A stretch of 48,395 nt of DNA from an uncultured Collinsella sp. (GTDB lineage Bacteria > Actinomycetota > Coriobacteriia > Coriobacteriales > Coriobacteriaceae), in assembly GCA_934650975.1 (NCBI GenBank), contig CAKUFW010000007.1, forward strand, positions 1 to 48,395. The letters run 5' to 3'. The notes beneath the pieces are model-generated. The model was not told where the DNA came from and made no database searches. It saw only the letters and a list, made by a program, of their open reading frames with translations. Position numbers and translations under genes: made by a program. Of this stretch, positions 24,294 to 34,366 are shown piece by piece. Every line of letters starts with the position of its first letter. Positions within the stretch are counted from its first letter, which is position 1.

Positions 24294-25090
24294 AGCATCA
24301 CGCCGATCGCCGCATGGCGCCCACAGGCGCCGCCCTCGTTGCGGTAGGAATAAAAGCGGTCGTTCTGACGAACGGTGGAAAGTTTGGTGTCCACAATGCC
24401 GTTCACATCGACACCGGCATCCACCAGCGCCTCGCGAATGGCGGCGGAAAGATCGAGCATACGGGAAGCGGTAGCATCGATGCACGCGAACTCGGCGGCA
24501 AAGCGGTCCATGAGCTCTTGGGACACCTCGTACTCGTCACCCAGGATATGGGGCCCAATATAGGCAGAGATGTCCTCCGGCTTGCATCCAGCCGCCTCGC
24601 AGAGCGCTTGGCACGCCTTGGCGGAAATGCGCGCAATCGTACCCTTCCAGCCAGAATGCACCACGGCAAAACCGTTGGGAGCAACCAGCACCACGGGAAC
24701 GCAATCGGCAAAGCAGAGCATCACGGGTACCTCATGGGCCGTGCAGACGATGGCATCGCAGCCCTCGGCGATTTGCTCGCGAACAGCCTCAAGATCGTCG
24801 GCGCCGTTCGAGGTCACCGTAACTATATGGTCGCCATGTACTTGATTGGGCACGAGCAGATTATGCTCGCACTCAGCAGCGCCCATGGCTTCGAGCGCTC
24901 GACGACGATTTTCTTGAACGGCAAAGGGGTCATCGCCAACATGCGAGCCCAGATTGAGCGAGGAGTACGCATCTTCGGAAACGCCACCGGTGCGCTCGGT
25001 AAAGGCAAAGCGAACATCGTGCGTCGCGCCCTCTACCAACGTAACTCCATCATGGTCGACACGCGAAACGTTGTCCGCACGTGCTGCCAT
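24290..25090 (-). CDS. pgeF: PgeF/YfiH-family laccase-domain protein (YlmD)
   Basis: Multicopper polyphenol oxidase-fold protein, 266 aa. Characterised relatives have purine nucleoside phosphorylase/adenosine deaminase activity (human FAMIN/LACC1) or correct peptidoglycan amino-acid misincorporation (PgeF in E. coli). The metal-site His/Cys pattern is present: NQVHGDHIV, MLCFADCVPVVLV and VVHSGWKGTIARI. AGGAGG 7 nt before ATG 25090 sets the start, 63 codons inside the longest frame. It follows ftsZ after that gene's terminator. Its stop overlaps the pstS start by 4 bp, so the phosphate operon appears to be expressed from the pgeF promoter in the gap 25091-25250. Confidence 0.93.
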   Translation of the reverse strand: MAARADNVSRVDHDGVTLVEGATHDVRFAFTERTGGVSEDAYSSLNLGSHVGDDPFAVQENRRRALEAMGAAECEHNLLVPNQVHGDHIVTVTSNGADDLEAVREQIAEGCDAIVCTAHEVPVMLCFADCVPVVLVAPNGFAVVHSGWKGTIARISAKACQALCEAAGCKPEDISAYIGPHILGDEYEVSQELMDRFAAEFACIDATASRMLDLSAAIREALVDAGVDVNGIVDTKLSTVRQNDRFYSYRNEGGACGRHAAIGVML

Positions 25091-25250
25091 ACTAAAGCCT
25101 CCTAATAACACAAGTATCGCGGCAACGCCGCAGCAGTCCGCGTCATACGGCTGCCATACTTCATCAAAAGGATACCCGCAGCGGTAGGGACCAAACGTAA
25201 AGGGAACGTAAGGAGATTGGAGGCTTTCGTTTACAAAGACGAAACACAAC

Positions 25251-25282
25251 AAAAAAGGGATGCGCCTAATCGGACGCATCCC
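25251..25282 (-). terminator. intrinsic terminator of ftsZ
   Basis: On the minus strand GGGATGCG pairs with CGCATCCC (8 bp, 10-nt loop), followed by six T. It lies 25 bp past the ftsZ stop and separates ftsZ from pgeF. Confidence 0.92.
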
Positions 25283-25306
25283 ATGCAGGTCGTTGAGAAA
25301 AACGAA

Positions 25307-26461
25307 CTAGAAGCTGCCGCGCTTGAGGAAGTCGGGGAGCTCAAACTGGTCGTTGCCAAAGTTGGGCAGCTCGGTACCACCGACGTTGCGAGTCGGGGCA
25401 GCCTGAGCGGGGCTGGCAGCCGGAGCGGTGCGCTGCGGCTCAGCAGAAGCAGCGGCCTTGCTCTGCGACTGCTGAGCAGCGAAGAGCTCGTCCTGACGGT
25501 TGACGTTGGAGTCGGAGAAGCCCGTAGCGATAACGGTGATGCGCACCTGGTCGCCCAGGGACTCGTCAACAACGGTACCGAAGATGATGTTGGCCTCGGG
25601 GTCGACGGCATTGGCGACAACGTCGGCGGCGTCGCTGATCTCCTGGATGCCCAGGTCCTTGGAGCCGGCGATGGAAAGCAGGACGCGCGTGGCGCCATCG
25701 ATGGAGCTCTCGAGCAGCGGACTGGAGATAGCCTGCTGGGCAGCGTCGACGGCACGGGTGTCCCCAGAAGCGGTACCGATACCCATCATGGCGGTACCAG
25801 CCTGCTTCATGATGGTCTTAACATCGGCGAAGTCCAGGTTGATGATACCCGGGACGGTGATGAGGTCGGTGATGCCCTGGGTGCCCTGGGAAAGGACGCC
25901 ATCGGCAATCGCGAACGCCTCGAGCATCGTGGTCTTCTTCTCGGCGATGTCGAGCAGCTTGTCGTTAGGGATAACGATCATGGTGTCAACGCAATCGGAG
26001 AGGGTCTTGATGCCCTCTTCAGCGCTCTTCTTGCGCTTGCGACCCTCGAAGGTGAAGGGCTTGGTCACGACGGCGACGGTCAGCGCGCCGACCTCGTTCA
26101 TCGCGATATCGGCAACGATAGGAGCAGCACCGGTGCCGGTACCACCGCCCTCGCCGCAGGTGATGAACACCATGTCGGCGCCAGCGAGCGCCTCGGCGAT
26201 ATCGTCGCGGGACTCATCGGCAGCCTTGCGGCCAACCTCGGGGTTGGCGCCGGCGCCCAGGCCGCGGGTAAGGTCGGTGCCGATGTGCACCTTGATATCG
26301 GCATCAGAGATCGCGAGCGCCTGAGCATCGGTGTTGATGGCAACAAACTCGACGCCGCGGATGCCCTCTTCGATCATTCGATTGACCGCGTTGGTACCGC
26401 CGCCGCCGACGCCGACCACCTTAATGACGGCAAGGTAGTTGTTGATCTCTGTCTCGTGCAT
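25307..26461 (-). CDS. ftsZ: cell division GTPase FtsZ
   Basis: Bacterial tubulin that polymerises into the division ring; 384 aa. The nucleotide-binding G-box is [16 protein letters not shown] near residue 100, preceded by [12 protein letters not shown] near the N-terminus. The catalytic T7 loop is [11 protein letters not shown] near 203. The C-terminal peptide that binds SepF is conserved after a Pro/Ala/Gln-rich linker ([12 protein letters not shown]). GGAGG 6 nt before ATG 26461 sets the start, ten codons inside the longest frame. It has its own 199-bp upstream gap, so it probably has a promoter apart from the cluster. A strong terminator follows. Confidence 0.98.
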   Translation of the reverse strand: MHETEINNYLAVIKVVGVGGGGTNAVNRMIEEGIRGVEFVAINTDAQALAISDADIKVHIGTDLTRGLGAGANPEVGRKAADESRDDIAEALAGADMVFITCGEGGGTGTGAAPIVADIAMNEVGALTVAVVTKPFTFEGRKRKKSAEEGIKTLSDCVDTMIVIPNDKLLDIAEKKTTMLEAFAIADGVLSQGTQGITDLITVPGIINLDFADVKTIMKQAGTAMMGIGTASGDTRAVDAAQQAISSPLLESSIDGATRVLLSIAGSKDLGIQEISDAADVVANAVDPEANIIFGTVVDESLGDQVRITVIATGFSDSNVNRQDELFAAQQSQSKAAASAEPQRTAPAASPAQAAPTRNVGGTELPNFGNDQFELPDFLKRGSF

Positions 26462-26660
26462 GTCGGTCCTCCGAACAAAGGTTATAGCCATAGCATGGGT
26501 TGACCCCTGCGCACATTAACCTTCAGGTTGAAAGTAAATGCAAAGGTAAACCGTATTATGTTTGCACATTATGAACGTATCAGTCAAATAATTGACCGTG
26601 AAAACCAAACAAACCAGATAAACGGCGTGGTATGGCCCCTCAACAAAGCCATTTAGGATG
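26462..26660 (-). promoter_or_regulatory. AT-rich gap upstream of ftsZ, likely promoter region
   Basis: This 199-bp stretch is markedly AT-rich and has no coding frame I support. On the minus strand it holds TTGACT and several TATAAT-like hexamers (CATAAT, TAATAC) around 26555-26595, but no pair has clean 17-bp spacing, so I do not assign one promoter. Confidence 0.45.
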
Positions 26661-27926
26661 CTAGGCGGTCGGTGCGTTCCTAAACGTATAGTTGCCCGGA
26701 GAGCGCACATTGATATAGGTTACGCCCTCTACCTGCGAAAGTAGTTTGGTCACGATGCGTTCTTTCTTGGCGATATCATCCGAATCGCCCAGCGACACCT
26801 CGACGCCGTTGTCGAGATTTGCCGAGATAGCCTCAACGGAAGGCGTGGAAATATCCTTCACCTGGTCCAAGAACTCGCTCGAAAAACCGCGCGCGTAATC
26901 TAGGCCGGCCTTGACGGCCTTGGAGCTCACCGCCCGACCCGAAACCGGTGCGACATCGGCCGAGACGTCAGTCAACAGCACGGCGCCGTAGTGCTTGGCA
27001 AGCGCCAGGGCCGCATCGATGCCGGTCAGGGTGTTGGCACCCTCCCCCGATGTAATGACGTTCCCCTGGTCGTCCACCTCGACAGACGTCGACAGCGGAG
27101 CAATCCAAGTGTCATCGTCTCCGATAGCCCAGGCAAGGTCGTCGGAGCTGATATACGCAATGGCGATAACTTTACGCTCCGTCGGCGTGATGATAAGCGT
27201 ATGGGGAAACTGGCGCTGGACATCCACACCCGAGACCCATGGGTTTTGTTTGAGGCCCTCGGTGATCTGATCGGGATCCACGTTAAAGAGCGACGTATTC
27301 TCGGGAAGACTGATAAGCTGCATGGCGTCGTGCTTGGTCACATGCTCGCTGCCATGAATCTGAATATCGGTGGCGGCAAACAGACCAGAGTTGATGACGA
27401 CGATGGCAATAATGGCAAGTGCGGCCACGGCTGCCAGGAAGCCGCCCGCGATCTTGCCCTTACCCTTAATGGCAGAAGCGGCGTCGGTCGCCTTGCTTGC
27501 CATGGCACCCAGCGATGACAGAGGATTGATGCCCTTTTTTGCCGAAGACGCCTTGGCGGCGGGCACCGATGTCAGTGAACGCGGCTTAGCGCCAGCCAAC
27601 GTACGACTGGAATGCGGCGCACGAGCTCCCAGCGAAGGCTTGGGCGTCGCCATGGGTCGAGAGGTCTTGGTGCCCATCGCCGGCTTGGGCGTCACCGAAG
27701 GACGCGGAGCCGGACGACTCGTCTTTTTAGAAGCGGGGCGTCCCCCCAGCTGCGAGCCGACGACCGGGCGCTTGGCAGGACGAACGGGCCCAACAGACTT
27801 AGAGGGCATGGCGGGCTTACGTTGAGGCTGGGCAGGTGCGCCGGAACGCCCTCCGGCGCGGCGGAAGGTTGGTTTCGATGCTCTAGAAGCCGAGGAATTT
27901 AACTTCCGGTCTGAGCTCGATGCCAT
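26661..27926 (-). CDS. ftsQ: cell division protein FtsQ/DivIB
   Basis: Bitopic divisome protein linking FtsL/FtsB to FtsW-FtsI; 421 aa. The cytosolic N-terminus is very long (about 160 residues), rich in Ser, Pro, Arg and Lys and probably disordered. One membrane helix follows (about 162-185, GFLAAVAALAIIAIVVI). The POTRA domain begins ATDIQIHGSEHVTKHDAM, followed by NPWVSGVDVQRQFPHTLII. ATG 27926 overlaps the 3' end of murB by 44 bp; AAGGTGAGGGAGG upstream supports it. Basic composition of the tail suggests contact with membrane lipids or nucleoid; this is inference. Confidence 0.92.
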   Translation of the reverse strand: MASSSDRKLNSSASRASKPTFRRAGGRSGAPAQPQRKPAMPSKSVGPVRPAKRPVVGSQLGGRPASKKTSRPAPRPSVTPKPAMGTKTSRPMATPKPSLGARAPHSSRTLAGAKPRSLTSVPAAKASSAKKGINPLSSLGAMASKATDAASAIKGKGKIAGGFLAAVAALAIIAIVVINSGLFAATDIQIHGSEHVTKHDAMQLISLPENTSLFNVDPDQITEGLKQNPWVSGVDVQRQFPHTLIITPTERKVIAIAYISSDDLAWAIGDDDTWIAPLSTSVEVDDQGNVITSGEGANTLTGIDAALALAKHYGAVLLTDVSADVAPVSGRAVSSKAVKAGLDYARGFSSEFLDQVKDISTPSVEAISANLDNGVEVSLGDSDDIAKKERIVTKLLSQVEGVTYINVRSPGNYTFRNAPTA

Positions 27927-28794
27927 ACGCCTCCCTCACCTTTCCGTGCACATGCCTGATAACCGCGGCCACGTCATCGGCCGAAGCGGTTCCGTTATTA
28001 ACGATAAAATTAGCGTGTACGGGCGAAACTTCCGCACCGCCAACCGAAAAACCCTTTAATCCACAATCCTCAATCAACTTGCCCACGCTTGCGTCGGGCG
28101 GGTTGCGAAAGACCGATCCGCAGGATGCACGGCCCATGGGCTGCGTGCGCTTGCGGCGCGTCAGGTACCGCTCCATGCGCTCGCGAATGTCTGCCTTGGG
28201 CGCGGGCTTGAGTTTAAGCACGCACTCGAGAATGATCTCGTTACGCGGCAGGCTGCACTCGCGATACCCCCAAGCGATCTCGGACCCTGCATAGTGCTTA
28301 ATACCGGACGCCGGATCAAACGTGACCACGTCCTCGATAAGGGAGCCGATCCACTCGGTCCGCGTACCTGCGTTCATGGACACGGCGCCGCCGACCGAAC
28401 CGGGAATACCGACCGCGAACTCAAGGCCCGAAAGCCCACGCGACAAGGCGTCGTTGACCAAACGCGCGAACATCACGCCCGCACCAACGGTCAGCGTGCA
28501 GCCGTCCTCGGCAACAACCGTGCGCTGAAACTCACGTCCCAGCGAAATAACGGCGCCGCGATAACCGGCATCGGCAACCAACAAGTTGGACCCCTTGCCG
28601 ATAATCACCCACGGCACCTGCTCGCGGTCAAGCACCGCCACGGCGCGACGCAGGGCATGGTAGCTATGGCACGTCACAAAGAGGTCGGCCTTGCCGCCGA
28701 TACGATAGCTTGTATGGCGTGCAAGACGTTCGTCCTCGACCACGTCCGTGTCAATCATGCCCGAAAGCGCCATGACGGCGTTAAACAGACCCAT
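27883..28794 (-). CDS. murB: UDP-N-acetylenolpyruvoylglucosamine reductase
   Basis: FAD enzyme that reduces UDP-GlcNAc-enolpyruvate to UDP-MurNAc, the second committed step of peptidoglycan precursor synthesis; 303 aa. FAD-binding elements are IIGKGSNLLVADAGYRGAV and the middle GIPGSVGGAVSMNAG. The catalytic Ser is in GRASCGSVFRNPP near residue 222, and the end carries the type II-like HANFIVNNGTAS. It lies 5 bp after murC and overlaps ftsQ. Confidence 0.96.
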   Translation of the reverse strand: MGLFNAVMALSGMIDTDVVEDERLARHTSYRIGGKADLFVTCHSYHALRRAVAVLDREQVPWVIIGKGSNLLVADAGYRGAVISLGREFQRTVVAEDGCTLTVGAGVMFARLVNDALSRGLSGLEFAVGIPGSVGGAVSMNAGTRTEWIGSLIEDVVTFDPASGIKHYAGSEIAWGYRECSLPRNEIILECVLKLKPAPKADIRERMERYLTRRKRTQPMGRASCGSVFRNPPDASVGKLIEDCGLKGFSVGGAEVSPVHANFIVNNGTASADDVAAVIRHVHGKVREAYGIELRPEVKFLGF

Positions 28795-28799
28795 AGGGG

Positions 28800-30218
28800 T
28801 TAAGCGTCTTTCTTGGCAGTCAGATACTCGATGAACTCGGGGCCGACGGTCGTAACGTCGCCGGCACCCATGGTGAGCAGCAGGTCGCCCTCGCCCACGA
28901 GCTTCTCAAGCTCCTGGTTGAGCTCAAGACGGCTGGAGCAGTACACGACCTCCTTGCCGGGGTGCTTGGCGCGAACGGTATCTGCGAGCATCTTGGAGGT
29001 AACGCCCGGAATCGGCATCTCGCCGGCGGAGAACACATCGATCAGCAGCAGCTTATCGGCGTTGGCAAAGGCATCGGCAAAGTCATTGCACAGAGCCTGC
29101 AGGCGCGAATAGCGGTGCGGTTGGAACACGACATCGACATGTTTGTAGCCCAGCGAAGAGGCGGCAGCAAGCGTCGCCTTGATCTCGGTGGGATGATGGC
29201 CGTAGTCGTCGACCACGGTGATGCCATCGATATCGCCCACGTGGGTAAAGCGACGGCGGACGCCCTCAAAACTCGAAAGTGCCTTAGCGGCGGCGTCGAT
29301 ATCGAGGCCCAGGACATGGGCGACGGTCAAGACGGCCGTGGCGTTGAGCATGTTGTGGCGACCGGGGTTGCTCTTAATCTCGACAGCGTGCTCGGTGCCG
29401 TCCTCAAAGCGAACGATAAAGTCGCTCTGAATGCCCTTGACATCCGGATGTACGCAGACGATGTCGTTGTTCTCGGCAAAGCCATAGGAAAGCACATGAC
29501 GGCCCGTCGACTTGGCGAGCTCGACCAGATGCGGGTCCTCGCCGCAAACGATGACGGTGCCGTCCTCGCCCACCAGCCCCATGAACTTGGCAAAGGTGGC
29601 CTCGATCTCCTCGATGCCCGAGTAGTGATCGAGATGGTCGGCCTCGACGTTGGTCACGATGACCACGTTGGGGTTCAGGAACAGGAACGAGCTGTCGGAC
29701 TCGTCGGCCTCGGCGACAAAGTAGTCACCCGAGCCGTTCTTGCCGTTGGTGTCGTAGCCCTCGACGATGCCGCCGATTAAAAAGCTGGGGTCCAGACCCA
29801 TGCGATCGAGCATCGTGGCGCACATTGAAGACGTCGTGGTCTTGCCGTGCGTGCCGGCAACGGCGACGGTGGTGTAGCCATGTCCCAGGGCCGAGAGCAT
29901 CTTGGCACGGGGCCACACGGGAATACCGAGCTCGCGGGCACGCACGAGCTCGGGGTTAGACTCGGGAATAGCGGTGGAGACCACGACCACGTCGGGCTTG
30001 ACCTCGTCGATCGTCGCAGCCTCGTGGCCCACGTGGACCTTCACGCCGGCGCGGGTAAGCTGGCGAATATAGCGAGACGTCTTAAGGTCGGAGCCGGTAA
30101 CGGTATAACCGCGCTCGTGCAGGACGAGGGCGATGCCGCTCATGCCGGCGCCACCGATACCGATAAAGTGGGCGCTCTTGAACTCGGGCGCGGAGGTTGC
30201 AGTCTGGGAATCAGCCAT
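28800..30218 (-). CDS. murC: UDP-N-acetylmuramate--L-alanine ligase
   Basis: Mur ligase that adds L-Ala to UDP-MurNAc; 472 aa, three-domain architecture. The N-terminal Rossmann motif is FIGIGGAGMSGIA, the ATP loop is AGTHGKTTTSSMCA near 115, and the central-domain metal/ATP residues sit in EADHLDHYSG. The C-terminal ligand domain includes VDDYGHHPTEIKATL. AAGGAG 12 nt before ATG 30218 favours this start over one nine codons upstream. The 97-bp gap to murG is one of the larger ones inside the block. Confidence 0.97.
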   Translation of the reverse strand: MADSQTATSAPEFKSAHFIGIGGAGMSGIALVLHERGYTVTGSDLKTSRYIRQLTRAGVKVHVGHEAATIDEVKPDVVVVSTAIPESNPELVRARELGIPVWPRAKMLSALGHGYTTVAVAGTHGKTTTSSMCATMLDRMGLDPSFLIGGIVEGYDTNGKNGSGDYFVAEADESDSSFLFLNPNVVIVTNVEADHLDHYSGIEEIEATFAKFMGLVGEDGTVIVCGEDPHLVELAKSTGRHVLSYGFAENNDIVCVHPDVKGIQSDFIVRFEDGTEHAVEIKSNPGRHNMLNATAVLTVAHVLGLDIDAAAKALSSFEGVRRRFTHVGDIDGITVVDDYGHHPTEIKATLAAASSLGYKHVDVVFQPHRYSRLQALCNDFADAFANADKLLLIDVFSAGEMPIPGVTSKMLADTVRAKHPGKEVVYCSSRLELNQELEKLVGEGDLLLTMGAGDVTTVGPEFIEYLTAKKDA

Positions 30219-30315
30219 GTGCTCGTGTACTCCTTGCGTAAACACTGCCTGTAACCCGTTAACTGTACCGCACCTACCGCATCCGCGCGAGGGCGACCGG
30301 CGATATCCCGTCTAA

Positions 30316-31431
30316 CTAACGCAATCCCTCTACCGCGTCGGCCAAAAGTGCGGCGGCACGGTCCTGGGCCAAGCCACGCGCCGCCTGACGCATGGCATCA
30401 CGCGCCGCAGCGTCATCGATCAGGTGCAGCAGCTCGTCGGCAAAGGCAGGGGCATCGATATCGGCATCGGCGCATAGCACGCCGGCACCGGCATCAACCA
30501 GATAACGCGCATTCGTGGTCTGGTGGTCGGCCGTGGCGTGCGGATACGGCACGAGCACCGAGGGCACGGCAAGCGCGGCGATCTCGGCCACGCTCGAGGC
30601 ACCGGAACGCGAGAGCACCAGATCGGCCGCAGCCAGCATATCGCCCATGTTGTCGATGTAGGGCTGGAGGCGATAGCGCTTCGCCTCCTCGGGCGTCAGC
30701 GCCAAAGCGCGCTCGGTATCCTCAAAGCCGTCGGCACCCGTCGAATGCAAAATGTAGAGATTCTCGCGGGTCAGCAGCTCACCCTTGAGCGAGGCAACGC
30801 GCTCGTTGAGATGCTGTGCACCGAGTGAACCGCCAAAGACGAGCAGAAGCGTCGCATCATCGGGCACGCCGAGCGTCTTGCGACCGCGAGCGCGATCGCC
30901 CTCGATCACCGAACGACGCACGGGATTGCCCGTCATGAGCACATGGTCGGGGTCGCCCTCGCGCTCAAAGACCGCGCGGGCCGCAGGTACCGAAATGCAC
31001 ACGCGGGCGGCGTGTGGGTTCATCATCTTATTGGCCAGACCCGGAACAGAGTTCTGCTCGTGCAGCAGATACGGAACGCCGGCGCCCTTGCACCAGCCCA
31101 GCAGCGGGACCTCAACGTAAGCACCAAAGCCGATAGCGGCATCGGGCTTACCGACCTTCGAGAAGTGACTGGCAAGCGCACGCTTCGCCTTGTTGACGCG
31201 CCACAGCGAGGTCAGCGCCGTCCAGGGACGGGAGCGATCGAAGCCCGTGACCGTGATGGGCACAAAATCGAATCCGGCCTCGGGAACCAGACGGCCCTCG
31301 AGCTTGCGCGATTGGCCCACGAACACAACGTGATGACCGCGGTCACGCAGCTCCTCGGCCAAGGCGAGCGCGGGGTTGATATGTCCTGCCGTGCCGCCAG
31401 CTGCAATAGCAACGGTCATCTTAACGGTCAT
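30316..31431 (-). CDS. murG: lipid II glycosyltransferase MurG
   Basis: Peripheral membrane glycosyltransferase that transfers GlcNAc from UDP-GlcNAc to lipid I, giving lipid II; 371 aa, GT-B fold. The N-terminal glycine-rich loop GGTAGHINPALALAEEL is intact, as are the donor-site elements VFGGSLGAQHLNE, SRSGASSVAEIAALAVPSV and PYPHATADHQTTNA. AAGGG 6 nt before ATG 31431 sets the start; another ATG lies four codons in. It overlaps the end of ftsW by 11 bp. Confidence 0.97.
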   Translation of the reverse strand: MTVKMTVAIAAGGTAGHINPALALAEELRDRGHHVVFVGQSRKLEGRLVPEAGFDFVPITVTGFDRSRPWTALTSLWRVNKAKRALASHFSKVGKPDAAIGFGAYVEVPLLGWCKGAGVPYLLHEQNSVPGLANKMMNPHAARVCISVPAARAVFEREGDPDHVLMTGNPVRRSVIEGDRARGRKTLGVPDDATLLLVFGGSLGAQHLNERVASLKGELLTRENLYILHSTGADGFEDTERALALTPEEAKRYRLQPYIDNMGDMLAAADLVLSRSGASSVAEIAALAVPSVLVPYPHATADHQTTNARYLVDAGAGVLCADADIDAPAFADELLHLIDDAAARDAMRQAARGLAQDRAAALLADAVEGLR

Positions 31432-32914
31432 GATAATCCCTTCGTACACGCGGCCCCTGGTCATCGGTGCGCAAACGCGCCGACGGGTCCGAATTCAAAT
31501 CGATTCGATTATATCCGCCGCCCGCATTGCGAGGAGTGGGGCGCTGCGGACGACCTTGCGGCGCCGTTCGCTGACGCGGACGGGCTGCCGGCTCGGTCGC
31601 AGAGCCGTCCAGAACGGTAAAGCCGTTACGCGAAGATCGCTCGCCGCGCACGTGGGGCACGCCGGCGGTACTCTCATCCATAACGGCGAAGCTCTCGCGG
31701 CGACGGTCGTACTCATCGCGACGGGCGCTCTCATACGAAACGCGCAGGATCAGACCGGCGAGCATGAGCGACACGATAATCGACGAGCCGCCGTAACTGA
31801 TAAACGGCAGCGGCTTACCCGTCATGGGGAACACGTTGAGAATGCCCAGTGCGTTGATCAAAAACTGCACCGCAAGGATGACCGCGGAACCCGATGCCAT
31901 GAGCGCCCCACGACGGTCGGTAGCCTGCTCGGCAATGCGAAACGCCGAATAGATCAGCATCGCAAACACCAAGAAGAACAGCACGGTTCCGATAAAGCCA
32001 ACTTCCTCGCCGATAATAGCCAAGATGTAGTCGTTATGCGCCTCGGGCAAATACGAGTACTTCATGGTGGAGTTGCCGATACCACGGCCGAACAGTCCAC
32101 CCGAGGCAAACGCCATGATGGCAAGCGTGGCCTGATAGCCGTCACCATATTCGTCTGCCCAAGGATTCCAAGCAACCTGGACACGCGTCATACGATACGG
32201 CTCGGCGATAAGGGCAATCGCAATGACGGCGATGCCGGCAACAACCGTCCAAACGATATATTTGGGGTCCAATCCCGCAAACAACGCCATGCACATGAGG
32301 GTCAGCAAGATGATCAGAACGGTGCCAAAATCGGGCTGGACAAAGATCAGAAAGAGCGAAATGCCCAAGTAGACGCCCATCTTGCGAAGAAACTCGTTGA
32401 TGTTGCCGCCGGGTGAAAAGATGCGGTCGAGCATAATGGCCGAATACGCGATGGCGAACGGCTTTAAAAACTCAGACGGCTGGAACTGAATACCGGCGAT
32501 GTTGAGCCAGCGCGTAGCGCCACGACTGCCGCTGCCCACAAAGAACACCAGAAGCAGTAGCCCCATCATGCCTATGAGGAAGATCCTGAGCACGTCTTCC
32601 CCAAACCAACTGTCCGGCAAGATGCGCACGATGGCAACCATAGCCAGCACGCCAACTCCGGCAAACGCGGCTTGTCGAAACAGGAAAAACGTCGCCGAAC
32701 CATTCTCGTGCAGCGCCTCGACCGAAGATGCCGAGTACACCATCAGCAAGCCAAAGCAAACCAAGCTAAACAGGCAGGCCATAAATATCAAACGGGGGCG
32801 CATGATGCGGGCGGGGACGCCGGCAATATAGCGCTCACTAAACGTCTGCCCGCCGCGTCCGGAACGCGGCGTGCTACGCAGCGAGGAAGCACGGTCCGAG
32901 TCGGGCCTCCTCAT
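31421..32914 (-). CDS. ftsW: FtsW-type peptidoglycan glycosyltransferase (SEDS)
   Basis: SEDS-family membrane glycosyltransferase that polymerises lipid II at the septum together with FtsI; about 497 aa, ten predicted membrane helices. Family marks include LMVYSASSVEA in the first helix, GSRGATRWLNIAGIQFQPSEFLK with the conserved PSE, the catalytic Asp region in FVQPDFGT, and ISYGGSSIIVSLMLAGLILRVS. Both ends carry Arg-rich soluble tails (about 40 and 125 residues), longer than in most FtsW. The start is uncertain: ATG 32914 has only a distant GAGGAG, while a TTG at 32947 would add 11 residues. Confidence 0.95.
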   Translation of the reverse strand: MRRPDSDRASSLRSTPRSGRGGQTFSERYIAGVPARIMRPRLIFMACLFSLVCFGLLMVYSASSVEALHENGSATFFLFRQAAFAGVGVLAMVAIVRILPDSWFGEDVLRIFLIGMMGLLLLVFFVGSGSRGATRWLNIAGIQFQPSEFLKPFAIAYSAIMLDRIFSPGGNINEFLRKMGVYLGISLFLIFVQPDFGTVLIILLTLMCMALFAGLDPKYIVWTVVAGIAVIAIALIAEPYRMTRVQVAWNPWADEYGDGYQATLAIMAFASGGLFGRGIGNSTMKYSYLPEAHNDYILAIIGEEVGFIGTVLFFLVFAMLIYSAFRIAEQATDRRGALMASGSAVILAVQFLINALGILNVFPMTGKPLPFISYGGSSIIVSLMLAGLILRVSYESARRDEYDRRRESFAVMDESTAGVPHVRGERSSRNGFTVLDGSATEPAARPRQRTAPQGRPQRPTPRNAGGGYNRIDLNSDPSARLRTDDQGPRVRRDYHDR

Positions 32915-32950
32915 ATCACTTCGGGGGCTCTCCTCTCTCACCGGCAACCC

Positions 32951-34357
32951 CTATTCCGTTTGCGATTTCGCCGCTGCGGCAAGCTGGGCAACGTAGTCCT
33001 TAAACACGCGACCGCGCTCCTCGTAGCCCGAGAACTCGTCGAACGAAGAGCAAGCGGGCGAAAGCAGGATCACGTCGCCGCGGCTCGAGAGCGAGCGGGC
33101 AACGTCAACGGCATCGCGCAGATCATCGGCCTGGGCGATATCCACGTCACCATCGACATCGGCCTCGTCCATAGCGGCGGTAAAGCGCTCGCGCGCATCG
33201 CCAAAGCAAACGACCGAGCGCACGTTGTCCATAACGACGCGGGCAAAGTCCGCAAGCGGCGTACCCTTATCGTGGCCGCCGAGCAGCAAAATCACATCGT
33301 CGTCGGGAAACGCCGTCAGGGCCTTTTCGACTGCATCCGTGTTCGTTGCCTTGGAATCGTTGACGTAGCGCACGCCATCGATCTCGCCGCAGGGTTCCAC
33401 GCGGTGTTCGAGCGGCCGGAACGATGCCAAACCGCGGCAAATGCCCTCGGGATCGGCACCAACGGCCAGAGCAGCCGTGGCGGCACATAGGGCATTGATA
33501 ACATTGTGATGTCCCGAGATCTTGAGTTCGGACGTAGCGATAAGCGAAGTCTCGACGCCCTTCAGGCGCACGACCATCTTGCCGTCGCGCACAAAGGCGG
33601 CGTCTGCACCCTCGGGCTCGTCAAAGGCGACCTTGCAGATGCGGCGGCCCGGTGTGTAGATGTACTCATCGAACTCGTGGATGCCGGCATCCTCAACGTC
33701 GATAACCACGAGGTCGTCGTCGACCATATTCTCGAACAGCTTGATCTTGGCGAGCGCATAGTTCTTATGGCTCTTATGCCAGCCCAGGTGGTCGGGCGTA
33801 ATGTTGAGCAGCACCGCCACGCGAGGATGGAGCTCGGCGGTCGTAGCAATCTGATAACTCGACAGCTCGGCCACAAACCACTCGTTGTGCGCACGGCCGT
33901 CAATCTCGTTCACCGGCGGCTCACCGATATTGCCGACGGCCACGCTGGCTTCACCGGCGGCCTTGAGCAGATAATCGGTCAGCGACGTGGTAGTTGTCTT
34001 GCCATTGGTGCCCGTTATGGCGATCCAGTTTTGGGGAGACAGGCGATAGGCAAACTCGGGCTCACCCATAATCTGAGTGGCATGCTCGCGTCCGGCCTTA
34101 AAAAAGGCAGAGAACTCCGAGATACCCGGGCACGTCACGCACACGTCATAGGCGCCCTCGACCTGCTCGGTGCCGTAGACAAACGACGCGCCGAGCGCCT
34201 CGAGTGCACGCGTAGCATCGTTGGGCTCGGAGGCACCGCCGCCATACACGGTCGTAGCGCTCACGCGCTCGGGATGAGCCAACGCCCAACGGGCGACATC
34301 GAGACCGGATTTACCCTGCCCCAAAACAAGCAGGCTAAAGACATCAGCAAGAGGCAT
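32951..34357 (-). CDS. murD: UDP-N-acetylmuramoylalanine--D-glutamate ligase
   Basis: Mur ligase adding D-Glu to UDP-MurNAc-L-Ala; 468 aa. The N-terminal domain begins LLVLGQGKSGLDVARW. The ATP loop ITGTNGKTTTTSLTDYLL lies near 110, LNITPDHLGWHKSHKNYA carries the central metal-site His, and YVNDSKATNTDAVEKAL with LLLGGHDKGT belongs to the C-terminal domain. It sits between mraY (9 bp upstream) and ftsW. The binding site before ATG 34357 is weak, so it is probably translated by coupling. Confidence 0.97.
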   Translation of the reverse strand: MPLADVFSLLVLGQGKSGLDVARWALAHPERVSATTVYGGGASEPNDATRALEALGASFVYGTEQVEGAYDVCVTCPGISEFSAFFKAGREHATQIMGEPEFAYRLSPQNWIAITGTNGKTTTTSLTDYLLKAAGEASVAVGNIGEPPVNEIDGRAHNEWFVAELSSYQIATTAELHPRVAVLLNITPDHLGWHKSHKNYALAKIKLFENMVDDDLVVIDVEDAGIHEFDEYIYTPGRRICKVAFDEPEGADAAFVRDGKMVVRLKGVETSLIATSELKISGHHNVINALCAATAALAVGADPEGICRGLASFRPLEHRVEPCGEIDGVRYVNDSKATNTDAVEKALTAFPDDDVILLLGGHDKGTPLADFARVVMDNVRSVVCFGDARERFTAAMDEADVDGDVDIAQADDLRDAVDVARSLSSRGDVILLSPACSSFDEFSGYEERGRVFKDYVAQLAAAAKSQTE

Positions 34358-34366
34358 GAAAGACCA